Shown: piece by piece, positions 1 to 11,524 of the stretch
Numbering within the stretch: position 1 is the first letter of the stretch
Layout: each line of letters starts with the position of its first letter
From: Callipepla californica brunnescens
Lineage: Eukaryota > Chordata > Aves > Galliformes > Odontophoridae
Assembly: GCA_023055505.1 (NCBI GenBank)
Contig: JALIRH010000007.1
Coordinates: 16,598,273-16,662,272 of the forward strand
Reading direction: 5' to 3'
DNA: 64,000 nucleotides
Position numbers and translations under genes: made by a program
Notes under the pieces: model-generated
Told to the model about the DNA's origin: nothing
Seen by the model: the letters and a program-made list of their open reading frames with translations, nothing else
Database searches by the model: none

Positions 1-179
1 ACTTCTCATGGGCAGTCTTAGGCTGCTAGAGTCAACTAAATTGTATGAACTATACATTATAAGAGAGTTTCCTACCAAATTATTTGCTGGTTAGACACAT
101 CAGTAGAAAATCTAATTATCTAAACAATATTTACACTAATTAATTAAAATGTTGATAACCAATACTTACATAAAATAGT

Positions 180-220
180 TATTTAATAGAGAAACCTGAT
201 TGTTTCTCTGCTATTAAATA
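180..220. repeat. Bulged inverted repeat (16-bp stem)
   Basis: The arm at 180-195 is complementary to 202-207 plus 211-220. The loop is 6 bases (CTGATT) and a 3-base bulge (CTG, 208-210) lies on the 3' side. Most pairs are A-T, so the fold would be weak as RNA. No known element has been matched to it. Confidence 0.6.
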
Positions 221-321
221 TCTTAAGTCAGATCATCGGGATGTGCAATTTAGTTAGGTAAATAAATGCAATTTTTTCCTTTCAAATTACACTGAATTGA
301 ATATATCCAGAATTTCTCTTT

Positions 322-338
322 AAAAAAAAAAAAAAAAA
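322..338 (+). repeat. Poly(A) tract
   Basis: An uninterrupted run of about 17 A residues. No recognisable retroposon precedes it, so it is listed only as a homopolymer tract. Confidence 0.85.
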
Positions 339-1494
339 GATTTAGGATAAACAGTTTGATGGTATTTTTTGGTGCTTATTTATGCTTAGAATTTTGATAC
401 TAAATCTGCACCAATAAATAATAATGATAACCAAAACCAATCACCATCCTAAACTGTTAATTTTAGTTTTGCCTAGCATTGAGACTTCGTAAGTATTTCT
501 GAAGACATATCTACAAGGTCCACAGAGACACGCTGGAGGTCAACTTCAGCACTAAATGTTATGAAAAATGGAAACCTGCCAAAGGAAAAGCTGGACACAA
601 CTAGCACTTAAAATTTCAGAAGTAAAGATTTTATAGATTCTTCTGTTCATCAATCTAAACTGAGGCAGAAATGTATAGTATCACTTCAGCAGCTAGAGTT
701 CTTTTAGTGTTACAGTGACACCATTTATCAAAAGAGCATTTATTTTAAATAACAGATGAGTGTCACTTGCTGACTGCCAAGCACAGAAAACAGTTATGAT
801 ACTGAATAACACCAAAGCTCAGTCTCCTTTCCTTCTCCTTTGCCAGCAATAGTAAGAATAAAAGAATGCCATTAAAAGCTCAAGAGCTCTTACAAAGACT
901 GAGGAAATGAATAGCCTGCAGATTAGCCTTAAAGAGAGTTTAAATATCTGTGTCTGTCTAACAGTACTTAAAGCAAAAAATCTCTGTCTCCTTGCAGTTC
1001 AAAGAAGCTTAGTTTAAGTAGTTAGAAAGGCGCGGCAAAAATACAAAATTTGGCATAATATTTCAGATTTTCTAAGTTAAAACCTGGATTGAAATCAGAC
1101 TTTTCAAAACTTCACACAATCTTGATTTTTAAAACCTAAATCCAGTGCTGAAATACAAATCTCAAGTGAACTAAGCCCCCAAACTTTATTAGCTACAAAT
1201 TAAAAGATGCATTTTCCATTTCATGACGGCTATCATCTGGAAATTTGTGTGAAAGTGATAATATGTGCTTGCAGCTCTAGATCATTTCCACAGTGAACAA
1301 GGCAGGGGAGGGTCTGTCCAGATCTCTTCCAGGGCAGAGGGCTTCAGATTTTGAGTTTAAGAGCGGGGAACTGCATCTGGACCTAGAGAAGGTGCTAACG
1401 ATGTGAAATCTGTTAGCAAGGTCTGTGTTTTGTTTTTTTTTGTGCAGCTTACTGCCCTAGAGCTGAAGGTTATGTGAGTACAAAGCTTTACAAT

Positions 1495-1625
1495 CCCTAG
1501 TCTTCCTCATTATTACAGATAAAGAAAATGTGATAGGAATTAAACAGCTTATTTAAGGCCACAGGAAATTTCAGAGGCATAACAAATTCAGACATCTCTC
1601 TGAGGCTATTGTGCTTACTAGATTA
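1495..1625 (+). mobile_element. Probable MIR-type SINE relic
   Basis: The order of short blocks follows the MIR core and 3' part. ATTACAGATAAAGAAA resembles the MIR 'tacagatgaggaaa' block. It is followed by ATTAAACAGCTTATTTAAGGCCACA (in the place of the 'ttaagtgacttgcccaaggtcaca' block), then CAGAGGCATAACAAATTCAGA, CTCTCTGAGGCT and GTGCTTACTAGATTA in the expected order. MIR is an ancient, long-inactive tRNA-derived SINE known in amniotes, including birds. The copy is heavily diverged and lacks a recognisable tRNA-like head. Similarity was judged from memory of the family, and an L2 tail is the main alternative. Confidence 0.55.
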
Positions 1626-1816
1626 TAGAAATGTCAAGATGGTTTGTTTAGCACAAACCATTCAATTTTAAAATATTTTAAGACATTTACACTTTTTTTA
1701 ATAGTAGTCAGGCCCAGCAGAGGAACTCTCTGCTCTAGATCTGGCCGTCCACAGTCTGTCTTGCTCTGATCTGCTCATGATCTGTTCTTGGTTAAGTATG
1801 TTCAGTAAAGAAGGAA

Positions 1817-1848
1817 GAATCGTATGCACAGGGAAGTGCATACGATTC
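1817..1848. repeat. Perfect 13-bp hairpin
   Basis: GAATCGTATGCAC at 1817-1829 is followed by the loop AGGGAA and the exact reverse complement at 1836-1848. A second complementary pair, 1781-1789 with 1862-1870, lies outside and could extend an imperfect stem over about 90 bases, with an unbalanced internal loop of roughly 27 versus 13 bases. It lies outside any transposon I recognise. Confidence 0.8.
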
Positions 1849-2146
1849 CACAAAAATAATGAAGAACAGAGTAAGCCAGGTTGCATGTCCATCTTTGAAA
1901 ACTAAATTTCCAAATTATCTCCCTTTCTAAGCAGCCAGCAGTGCCACATGGCACTGTGCCAGGGGATACAGCAATCTGGTCAGTCAGTTTTTACAATGAC
2001 CCAGCAAGTATTTTATGAGCTGTTTGAATCATCTGCTCATCAAGTTCCGTCAGAGGCAAGAGGTTAGAAATCGAGACCTCTGAGGCATTAATTATGAACT
2101 AGTACTGAAAGGGAAAATATTGTATCAAGAGGAAAGGATCCACAAT

Positions 2147-2164
2147 GTATATATATATATATAT
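2147..2164. repeat. (TA)n microsatellite
   Basis: An uninterrupted TA dinucleotide run of about nine units, followed by more AT-rich sequence to about 2190. Confidence 0.85.
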
Positions 2165-3438
2165 GCATGTATATTTATATACAAATATAATACAGTAAGT
2201 CCCATTCCCATCCCACAGCATTCGGAGTTTGCCTCTCAACACCCTGACAAGATATTTTCAAATGTAACAACATAGAAGGAAAGTACTATAAAGTATATGA
2301 TGAAAATGCATAATTGTCAAAGTTTTAAGGGTCTTAAAATAAAGCAAGCCACCCACTGGTAAACTATAAAGACTCTTCTGTTTACAACATTTGTGAAGAT
2401 TTTGTATCTGGTTTTATGTTCACAGTTGCATGCTTGTATACACTTCTCAACTGAAGTAAATATAAGTCAGTGCAGAAGCATTTCTTCAATAGTAATAAAT
2501 GGCAGGTGAACTTCAACCTCAAATGTGAAAGCATTTTAGAAACAGAGTAAAATAAACATGCATAAACATGTGTATAAACAGATAAAAATAAATAGTTGTT
2601 ATAGTATTTGAAGCAAAATTCCTTTGTGTTTGAGTCAAGGTATTTGTATTTATTTGTTTTCATCAGTAGTATACTTGATTCAGATGGCTATTGGTTTGAG
2701 AGAGAGCACATTAATGCTACTTAAAAGTGTTAAAGTATTTGCCACAATGCATCAAGTCAAGTAAGTTATCATTAGTAATATACGAAGATCTTTCCACAAT
2801 TATTCTACAAGTAGTGTCAGAAATATTATGTTTTTAATGATATCTGGATCTTTTATAACATATAGCTCCCATGCCTGACTATTTCCTAAATGGTATTTGA
2901 AACACTACAGAAAGAGAATATGACAGAAGTTTTTAAGTGAATATCTGAACCCTCATGCTATAATCTGGAACATCAACTTATTTCAGCTATATCCAATTTC
3001 TGAAACAATGGCTTTTGACAGCGTCATTTCCCATTTTATAACCAGCTTCTGTTGCAGGCAACTGAAAGAGATATTATTTCTTCCTTACTTTCTGCTAAAT
3101 TCAGTTAGTTTATAAGCTTGAATTGTCTTTAAGTTTCTTTCCTCTGGTTCTTGTTCTCATATTAAAACAATATTTTTTCCCTTGAGAGCTTCCTCTGCCT
3201 GCTTTCAGACAACATTTCTGCTAATATTATCATGTATCCGTTCATTTTCTCGTAACATTAACCTTTTCTCATTTTTTTCAATACATATTTATGCAGTTGA
3301 CTTAGCATATTTTTAAGAATTACTAGTTCCTTCCTATGATCCTTGCTGTAATTTAATGTTGAATTAACTTTTTAGTCTAGTATTAAGCTAGCTGTAATGT
3401 GTGCTGTACTTAACAAGAGCACCTGCAGCTTGGCTGTG

Positions 3439-3466
3439 CTTTTGTCTTTATACTTTTGTCTTTATA
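3439..3466. repeat. 14-bp perfect tandem duplication
   Basis: CTTTTGTCTTTATA occurs twice back to back (3439-3452 and 3453-3466) with no mismatch. It is consistent with replication slippage. Confidence 0.85.
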
Positions 3467-4019
3467 CCAAATGATGCACTCTGCAATGTACAAAAATTAT
3501 AATAATTAAAAAAAAACATATGCAAAACAAAACAAAACAGTATGCTAACTTTAGCAAACAAAACTATAGGCGGTGCATAATTGTTTCCAAGTAAAATAAT
3601 ACTGTCTTTTTTTAGCACCTGGAATGTTAGTCAGGTTAGTCAGATTCGGGGTTTTCTTCTCTGGGTTTTTCATGTGGGAGAGAGAAACTGGTGTTGAAAA
3701 CACAGTTCTTCTGCCTATTTCCCATGAAGGCATACAACTCACTTTACTGGAACACAGCAGAAAATAGATGAGGAGGCCATGACTTCTCAGGAACCTTGTC
3801 ATGGGGAGAAGCCCACGTTCTGTCACCAGGGACCTTAGGACATGGGGACATTTAGTTAAAGGAGTGGAAGCCCAGCAGGTATTTTCCTCTATCCTTTCAG
3901 TAACAGGAAAAGATAACAAGAGGAACAAGAAAACCCAAGTGTTCAACACAAGGCTGAAAGGCTGGTGTCATCAGAAGAATTCTGTTGTTGTTTTTTGTTT
4001 GTTTATTTGTTTGTTTTTA

Positions 4020-5260
4020 TCACGGAACAATTAATTCAGAACCAGACCTGCTGGCAACAGATGGGATTTGCATATCTCAAAGGGGGAAAATTATTCTAGC
4101 CCAGGAGGTGACAGGGCTCAGTGAGAAGGGATTAGGCTTGAAAGAGGAAGGAAACAAAACCAGGCTTATAGGAAATGAGCAACATGCCAGAATAGAGGGT
4201 GAGACTGATAGCCCAGCTGAGGTGCATCTACACCAATGTACATAGCTGGGCAACAAACAGTAGGAGCTAGAAGCCATTGTGCAACAGGAAAACTACAATT
4301 TAGTCACCAACACCGAAATATGGTGTGATAACTCTCATGACTGGAGTGCTGCAATGGAAGACTAAAGGCTCTTTAGGCAGGTCAGGAAAGGAAGGATGTT
4401 AGAGAGTGTTTTGATGTTGTAGAGCTCAATGCCGGTAATGATATGGTCAAGTCCTTATGAGTAAGGATCACAGGGAAAGCCAGTAACGAATCTGTTGTAG
4501 ACCATCCAACCAGGATGAAGAGACAGATATGTTCCCTTCTCTTGTGGGGAACTTAACTTACCCAACATTTGCTGGAGGAACTGAGAGGAAGCAGTCTAAG
4601 AGGTTTATGGAGAATGTGGAAGACAACTACCTGAAGCAGCTGGTGAGAGACCCTACCAGAAGTAATGCTCTTAGGCCTGTTGTTTGCAGAAAAGATCTGG
4701 TGGGAGACATGGTGGTCAGAAGTTGTTTCAGAACTCCCTTTTCACTTCCTTGGAGAAGTCAGGACAGGGGTTAACAAAACTGCTCTTTTCGACTTCCAGA
4801 GGGCAGACTGAATTGTTTGGGAAATTGTTTGGGAGAATCCCTTGGGAGTCAGTCCTGAAGGGCAAAGGGGTCTGGGAAGGCTGGACATTCTTCACAAAGA
4901 AAATCATAAAGGTGCAGGAACAGGCTGTTTCCTTGCATGGTAAAATGAGCCAGTGGGGAAGAGGACTGGCCTGGCTGAACAGGGAGCTTTTGCAGAGACT
5001 CCAGGAAATAAACAGGTTTTGGAAGAAGGATCAGACAACTCAGGAAGGATACAAGGATGTAGATAGAATATTCAGGCAGAAAATTAGAAAGGCAAAAGCC
5101 TAGGAAGATCTTAATCTGGCCACCATTACTGAAGTCAAAGGAGGGCCAAGGGCAATTTCCATCCTTTGTTGTCTGAGAACTTGCCATGGAAGCCACTTTG
5201 TCATCAAATAACAGCCTGAAGTTAACATAGGGAAATACTACTTCCATAGAAAGAACATGA
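4020..5260 (+). mobile_element. CR1 LINE fragment: endonuclease and linker part of ORF2
   Basis: Plus-strand CR1 relic covering the N-terminal half of ORF2. From about 4040 the sequence follows the segment leading into ORF2. The endonuclease region then appears in broken frames, with CAACAAACAG and the 'tggtgtgataactctcatgactggagtgctgcaatgg' block (4321-4360). The 'ttgtagaccatccaaccaggatgaagag' and 'gggaacttaacttaccc' blocks (4494-4560) match the C-terminal part of the AP-endonuclease-like domain. The 139-codon frame at 4684-5103 covers the linker before reverse transcriptase, including a W-NREL motif and a KIRKAKA stretch. Frameshifts and deletions break the gene. No reverse transcriptase core or 3' tail follows, so both ends of the element are missing. 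A T/G-rich low-complexity tract at 3985-4020 abuts its 5' side. Confidence 0.85.
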
Positions 5261-7221
5261 GGTAAATGAGAGTGACCAGAGAAAAAAAAGAAAACAAAAA
5301 AAAATCACTATGTAGTTGAAAAAATATTACCTAAATTCAAATCATTAATTATACTTGGCCATTAACTGAAATGGTAGGAGGAACTGCATTCAGAAATTTT
5401 ACAGAAGAAGATATTCTGTACAACTAGGTCAAAAACTCTTAGAAAATGCTTTGCTCTATGGATTTTAAACACAAAATACAGGAAATTTCCAGCAAAAATG
5501 CATTCGTACCTAGACTTCCTTTCTATTAACAAATCAAATATGGCTATGATTGTTTTCTGGCATGAATGCCAAAATGCAACTAATCAATTTTCACTACTCT
5601 ACTAAGCTCTCTTAAGAGCAAAATCTCTTGATGAAGCCACCTTCAGAATCCCTGTTAGGATCATACCTTAGATTATATGAAGTCATAACCTATGACTAAG
5701 AACTGTTTGGCAGAGTGCTAAAGTAGTTCTGTTCCAAAATCTGAGAACTTCATTTTTTAAACAAATGATTTCCAGAAACTTCTGTAAGTCAGTTTTAACA
5801 CTCTGAAATGTACGTGCCTCTCTAAAAAGGAGTCTTAATCAAGTACAATACCCAAGTTCTTTAGCTGAGGAAACCTATCTAGACACACTCACTGTGTTCA
5901 CACACACTATATTCCTGACAAACTCAAGATATTCTATATCAGTATGGTGTAAGAATTCATTAGCACTTGAGTTCTGCCCGCTGTTGTTTCAAATACAAAT
6001 GGAAATGGGAATGGGAATGGATGAGACCGTGCTTTTAAGTATCACCACAGTCGTACGTTTATAATAACAATTAATAAGGCCCTATAATATATTAAATGTT
6101 TTTAGCAAACTTGAAACTACAGCAGATTCTTTATTTACAATTTAAAAAAATTAAGTTCTTACATGTGGCAGAAGACACAACTTTGGAGGCAATTAATACT
6201 TCAGTATCAATGTTATTTTAGTTAGAAGAAAATTTATATTACTATGTGCTTTGGTGTCATGCAGTATGAATTCCTTAACAGCAAAGATACTCAAGATATT
6301 TTAGCATGATTGCTTACTACTCTAATGTAATAGGAAAAATGAAACTTTGACATAAGCAATCTTGTTCTGAAATTGCAAGCTAGATGACACCACTGTAAGA
6401 TTTATGGAGCAGGCAAGACATTAGGATCAATACAATCTTCTAGGAGCAACAGTAATGTGTTCTGTACTCTACTTTCTTCTCTCAAGTGTGCCAATTGTAT
6501 TGTAGTGCCTCATGGATTTAAGAGTTATACTCAGCTGAAGAGTGATCTATGAAAAATTACTGAAGAGGAAAGCTTAATGAAGCATAATGAAATCTAGTTA
6601 AACCCATCTTTGCTACTTGATTTTTATTTCAAACTTGATTTCAGACTCTACCACTAAGAGTTTTCAATTTCAGTTACCAGAAATATTTTATTCTTGCTAT
6701 CAGCACCTAGCAGATAGCCGAAATGTGCAAAGAGAGAGATTTTGAAGTGTACAGCAAATTCTTCTGGTGGAGTTAAAAATACATATGGTACAAGGTGAAC
6801 TGTTTACTCTGTACTTTATTCCATGCGCTTTTGTAATAATTCCAATAGTTTTAGCACCAACACTTTGTATCCTGTAAGACAGCGGCTATATCAAAAAAGA
6901 GAACACTATTTCCTCTCCGGATACCTCCATATTACTGAGAAATTAAAGAGCAGTTCTGTGAAATGTAAGAACTAAATTCCAGAATAATGTCTGAATTAGC
7001 ATAAAGTACCTCCCAAAGCTGTAACTTCCAACCTCTTTTTGACCTGCTTTTACTGAAGATGTTCCTTTTTTATTTCAAGAAAAAAGGCAGCTAAATATAC
7101 TCTATTCTTTTCAAACAGCATGCAGATTTCAGGAAGAATTCCCAGTGTAGAGAAGGACATAATTTTCAAAGAAAAAGAACAGTCAGCCTGGCTAAATACT
7201 TTCTTCTGACCATTTCTTTCC

Positions 7222-7242
7222 TTTTTTTTTTTTTTTTTTTTT
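7222..7242 (-). repeat. Poly(T) tract
   Basis: About 21 T residues preceded by a C/T-rich stretch and followed by GTAG. No retroposon body is recognisable on either side. Confidence 0.85.
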
Positions 7243-9742
7243 GTAGTTACACAAAGTTTTACAAGATCTTATACAAAATTAGGTAGAACTTTTAATAAAA
7301 CATTATTTTAAAGGCATAATTCTGTTGCTATAGGACTACATGTTCAGAAGAACTTTAAAGGCTTTTCAGCTCAGCAGAACTAATAAGGTCCTTTTTGAAC
7401 CTCTTCAGTGCATGAGGCTTATTGAAGAGATAGCCCTTGTGATAAGTTTTTAAATGGACTATGAAGAGTGCAAGAGAATACGTAACAGACCAGACAGAGT
7501 CAATAAATCAGTGTTTTGAAAGAGACAAAATCTGTTGCAGTAAATAGGATTTATTTTGCAGACAGATGACTGTAAAAAAAGTTTTAAATGGAAGGTAAAT
7601 TTTAAAAAATCAAGGAAAAAAATCTGAGTACTATACTGTGTGTTCTCATTATCACTTTTACTGCCTTGGGAAAGGATTTATATCAAGTCAATTAGGGTCC
7701 ACACTGACTCACAGCAGCATGAGTTAGTCAGCTAATAGCCCAGTACTGTCATATACTTTATTCTATTTCTGCAGTTGGTGTCTTTTTTCATCCTAAACAC
7801 CAGTTTCCCTATAGAGACCAATTAAGATTTGGGGGCTTGTGTCAGTTCTGAAATGCTAGAGTAGTTCCTTTAAGAAAGGCCTTTGAGAAAATCAGATGTG
7901 TACTTCACTTCTTAAAGCAGTTATCTATCTGCGGCTGTGAAGCCTTCACAGTAAGGCAACACTGAGATCTGAACTTTAAGTGGGATTAAATCTCTCAATC
8001 CAAACCATTAAAAGAGAAAAATAAGTATAAATGGTACTCGTTAAGTCTTTTAGAGACAGTGGTATTTTAAATACATATTTTGCGTGTGAAATCTACGCTT
8101 TTATTGTTGTAAACATTGAATGTGATTTTTGAACTATCCTCATTTTCTTCCTATTTACTGGAGCTCCTTTTCCTTAGTTACTAATGCACCATATACTTCA
8201 AGCTTCAGATTCAAATACACATTCCAATATTGTGTTAGATACAATATAGATACTCCCATACCCTTAGTCAGTTTACTGTTCTGTTCTCTCCAGGCAAGAA
8301 TTAACCCACAGGACTTTCCAAAATCATCAGCTAATTTTTAATTCCAGTACAGACAAGAATTACTAGCTGCACTTTGTGTGAACTCCTGAGCAGCTAAAGT
8401 TCAAAGCAGAAAATTGAAACTCTAGGAAATTATGACTGGGATAACATGACTTTAGAAAGGAGGAAAAACTGCTTCTGCTCTTTTGTCTCTTCCCAGTAGT
8501 CTCCCTGCCTCTTCTGGGTTTCAGGGGAGATGAGCATCTCCATACGTGTTTCATTAACAAAGCTCTGAAGACTTGAGGAAGAAGATTCACTGTCTTCTAT
8601 CAGGATGTCTCATTCCTGGCCTGTTCTTCCCACATGTGAATCACTCCCACTTATTTTCCTGTTGATCAGGTTTAACTTTCCTGCTGAAGCATGTCAAACT
8701 CCTCTAGCATCGCACCAGAATAGGCAGATGCACATACATACACTAGAACCTAATATCTACTTGGCACAGGATAGACTAGGAGAAAACAACCAGAGACATG
8801 TGCACTGGACTGGTTTTAGAATTCTTGGAGCATGGTCTCAGAGGTGGGAAAAGGAAAAGGAAAGAAACTGGATGGGTCATGAGTATTGAAGGACACAACA
8901 GGCTAACTGTGCTGAGGAGCACAGCATTTATCCCAGAACACTGTAGTCTAGGAAATGTAATCCTGTGAGCCAGCATGCAGTGATGAATATACTGTCTGAC
9001 CTTGTAGCAGTAAAAATGCTTTAAGAGATTTAAGATCTTAAAAACAAAGCTGTAGTATAATATCTTAAAGTGATCAAATTTGCAGAAATATTTCATAGGA
9101 TACTCATAGTTTCTACATAAATCGTATTACAGTACTGTTCCTTTTAATTACCAAATGTCACTCCAGCAGCTAAATAGTGCAATAATTACCTAATTATTTA
9201 ATAGGGAAATAAGCAAAGAAATTTTATTTGAGTTAAGATTTGAGGAGGAAATAAATCAATTATTTTTAATTCAACAGTTATTTACTTGGTAATCATTTAC
9301 CAGTTTTGAAAATGTTGTTATGCTTTAGAGTCAGCTTTGTTTGGGTTAATTGAATATTCTTAATTAAAACAGCTGAACCCAATCCATATAACTTTAAAAG
9401 CAGCCCCAAAGGCAGAATTTGGTTGAAAAAGTTCAAAGAAAATTAATATTTGAAGTACAGCAAATACTCTGTTGGTTTGCCAGCTGAATTAGTACTGAGG
9501 TTAATAATCACATTTTAAAAAACATTGACATAAGTTTAATTCCCCTTTTTTGGATGAGGCTACACATTAATTGGTGCCTGTCCCTTAGAAGGGCAGAAAT
9601 AGTAACTTCATTTTTCTACTGCCATTTCACAGAGATAACTTTAAATGCATGCAAAGATTATACTCTCAGAACGTGCATGTTTTGCAACACAATAAATATA
9701 TGTTACGTTTCTTCAAAAGACATGTATATATTATTTGCTTAC

Positions 9743-9763
9743 AAAAAAAAAAAAAAAAAAAAA
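9743..9763 (+). repeat. Poly(A) tract
   Basis: About 21 uninterrupted A residues. The upstream sequence does not match a repeat family that I know. Confidence 0.85.
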
Positions 9764-10293
9764 GCTGTTTCCTAAAGAAAAAACATCAAGATTACTAAGG
9801 ATATGTTCAAATATTTCCCGAAAATGATAAATCACTTGCATTATCTTTTGCCCCTTATTTGATATCCACAGATAAACATTAAAATAAAATTTTATTCTCA
9901 AAAATGTTCAGGGAAGCAAATGCTATGATGATTCATGAAACTACTTTAAAACAACTTTAAAACCTTGTGTGGTTTTGAGACTGGGAAGGAAAAGAGAGCA
10001 TTTGAAAGAGGAGTACTAGAGAAGTAACATGATAAGAGGTTATGAAAATGCTACAGTCTGGATATGTTTATTTCTTATGACAGTCCCTAAGGTGTTTATA
10101 TTTGGCCCATCAGTACAGAATGTATTTCATAGAATGTTTCAGAAGAGGAGACTCTGAAATACACTTTGAGAGCCCAAGAGCACAGTGAAATAGTCTCTAT
10201 CTATTAAAGAAAAAACAAGTCTGTTTTGTAAATAGATGTTTTCATACTGCGTGCAGAGAGTATCTTCTGTCTTTTTTCTCTGATGTCATGCTG

Positions 10294-10319
10294 AAAGGAT
10301 ATGCCACTGCATATCCTTT
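10294..10319. repeat. Perfect 11-bp hairpin
   Basis: AAAGGATATGC at 10294-10304 and its exact reverse complement at 10309-10319 flank a 4-base loop (CACT). Confidence 0.8.
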
Positions 10320-11524
10320 AGAATCTCAACCACCACTGTATAAATGAATAATTACTAGGTTTCAAACTGCTGCAATCCTTACACATTGATTCACACTGTT
10401 AACAAAAATTTGTTTCAGCAAACTCTGAAGACCAAGGAGACCTTTAGGTCACCAAAACTGATCTGTATATCCAAGATACTATATTTTAAACAATTGCATT
10501 AATCTGTACCCCTTTCTAGCCTAGTAACTGGTATTTGATTGAGGCATAGGTACGCTATGATTTCAAGTAGAACCATTTCTGAAGATAACTGAGTTGAAAA
10601 AATTTCCTTTATTCCTTGGTAACTTTTTACCACTTTATGATTCCAAAACTCTCACTTTTTTTTCATTTGGATTATATATTACAAGTCTTCTTTTAACTTT
10701 GTGTGCCAAATTAAAGATACGCAAGATTTTCCGCCTGTGAAGACACTCACATAATGATCAGATCACCTCTTAGCCTTCTACTCATAGCAGATGAAGAATC
10801 AATATATATCAATACATATCACTATATAACCCCCAAATCATATTATAATTTAGTTCAGAAAGAACATCTGCATGTTATTAAGCTCAATCACTTTCCCGAA
10901 ACAGGGCAGTGTTTGACTGTGATGAACTTATTCAGTCATATCTTGAAAAAACAAATTTCCACAAACTCTTGTGGCAGCCTGTTCCAGTGTTCGCTTACTA
11001 TGACAATATTTTATATGGAATTTCCCTTACTAAAAGTGTGGAAGTTTTATCAGCCCCTCAATACAATATATTCTCTCCAGTTCTTGAACCATATTTCAGA
11101 TTACTTTGTCTGTTTTCTCTGATTTCTCAAGAACTTTTTAAGTAGTTCTTTTGGACAGAATGCTAATGCTCTGTTACTAGGATCAGCAATATTGTAGAGC
11201 TTTCTAAATTACAGAATTGCCTGTATCTTTCCTTTCTGTATACTTCTTTTTGCCCTGATGTCACACTGGATGCATTTGCTGTTGTGTTTTGTAGTTACGA
11301 AGATTGTCATATTCTATTTGAATCACTGTTGCTCAGAGTACGTAGCCCATTAGACACAGCTGTCAGTAGTCACTGGTCTTAGATGTATAGTATAGCTTTG
11401 CCTGTTTGAAAAAATAATTTGTTTCATGGATTGCAGTTACTAAACAAACAAACAACCAAAAAAAAATAGCAACAACAAAAAAAAACTGGGATACTATATT
11501 GCCTCATAAATTCATCACTATTTG

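Larger units (their letters stand above)
1..1494. other. Unique AT-rich DNA, no gene seen
   Basis: No open frame of interest occurs on either strand and no transposon was recognised. The block holds a bulged hairpin near 180-220 and a 17-base A run at 322-338. The rest reads as ordinary non-coding vertebrate DNA. Confidence 0.6.
1626..4019. other. Unique AT-rich DNA, no gene seen
   Basis: Contains the 1817-1848 hairpin, a (TA)n run near 2147-2164 and a 14-bp tandem duplication at 3439-3466. The slightly GC-richer part at about 3600-3960 has overlapping short frames on both strands (for example 132 codons on minus, 3551-3949) with no recognisable domain. It could be a diverged 5' extension of the CR1 fragment that follows, but I cannot show this. 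Confidence 0.5.
5261..11524. other. Unique AT-rich DNA, no gene seen
   Basis: No transposon or coding region was recognised. The block contains a T tract at 7222-7242, an A tract at 9743-9763 and a perfect 11-bp hairpin at 10294-10319. The open frames of 60-122 codons here have no domain or codon signature of a gene. The part at about 9110-9440 is rich in TAAT/ATTA motifs and looks like possible conserved regulatory DNA. Confidence 0.5.

Noticed and set aside
3551..3949. A 132-codon minus-strand frame
   Set aside because: It has a leader-like hydrophobic start, but overlapping frames exist on both strands, no conserved motif was seen, and it lies next to a CR1 relic.
7222..7250. A long T tract followed by GTAG as a splice acceptor
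   Set aside because: The homopolymer is too uniform, and no exon-like sequence follows.
10754..11145. Two overlapping frames of 122 and 78 codons
   Set aside because: Both are open by chance on the same strand in AT-rich DNA; neither has a recognisable motif.
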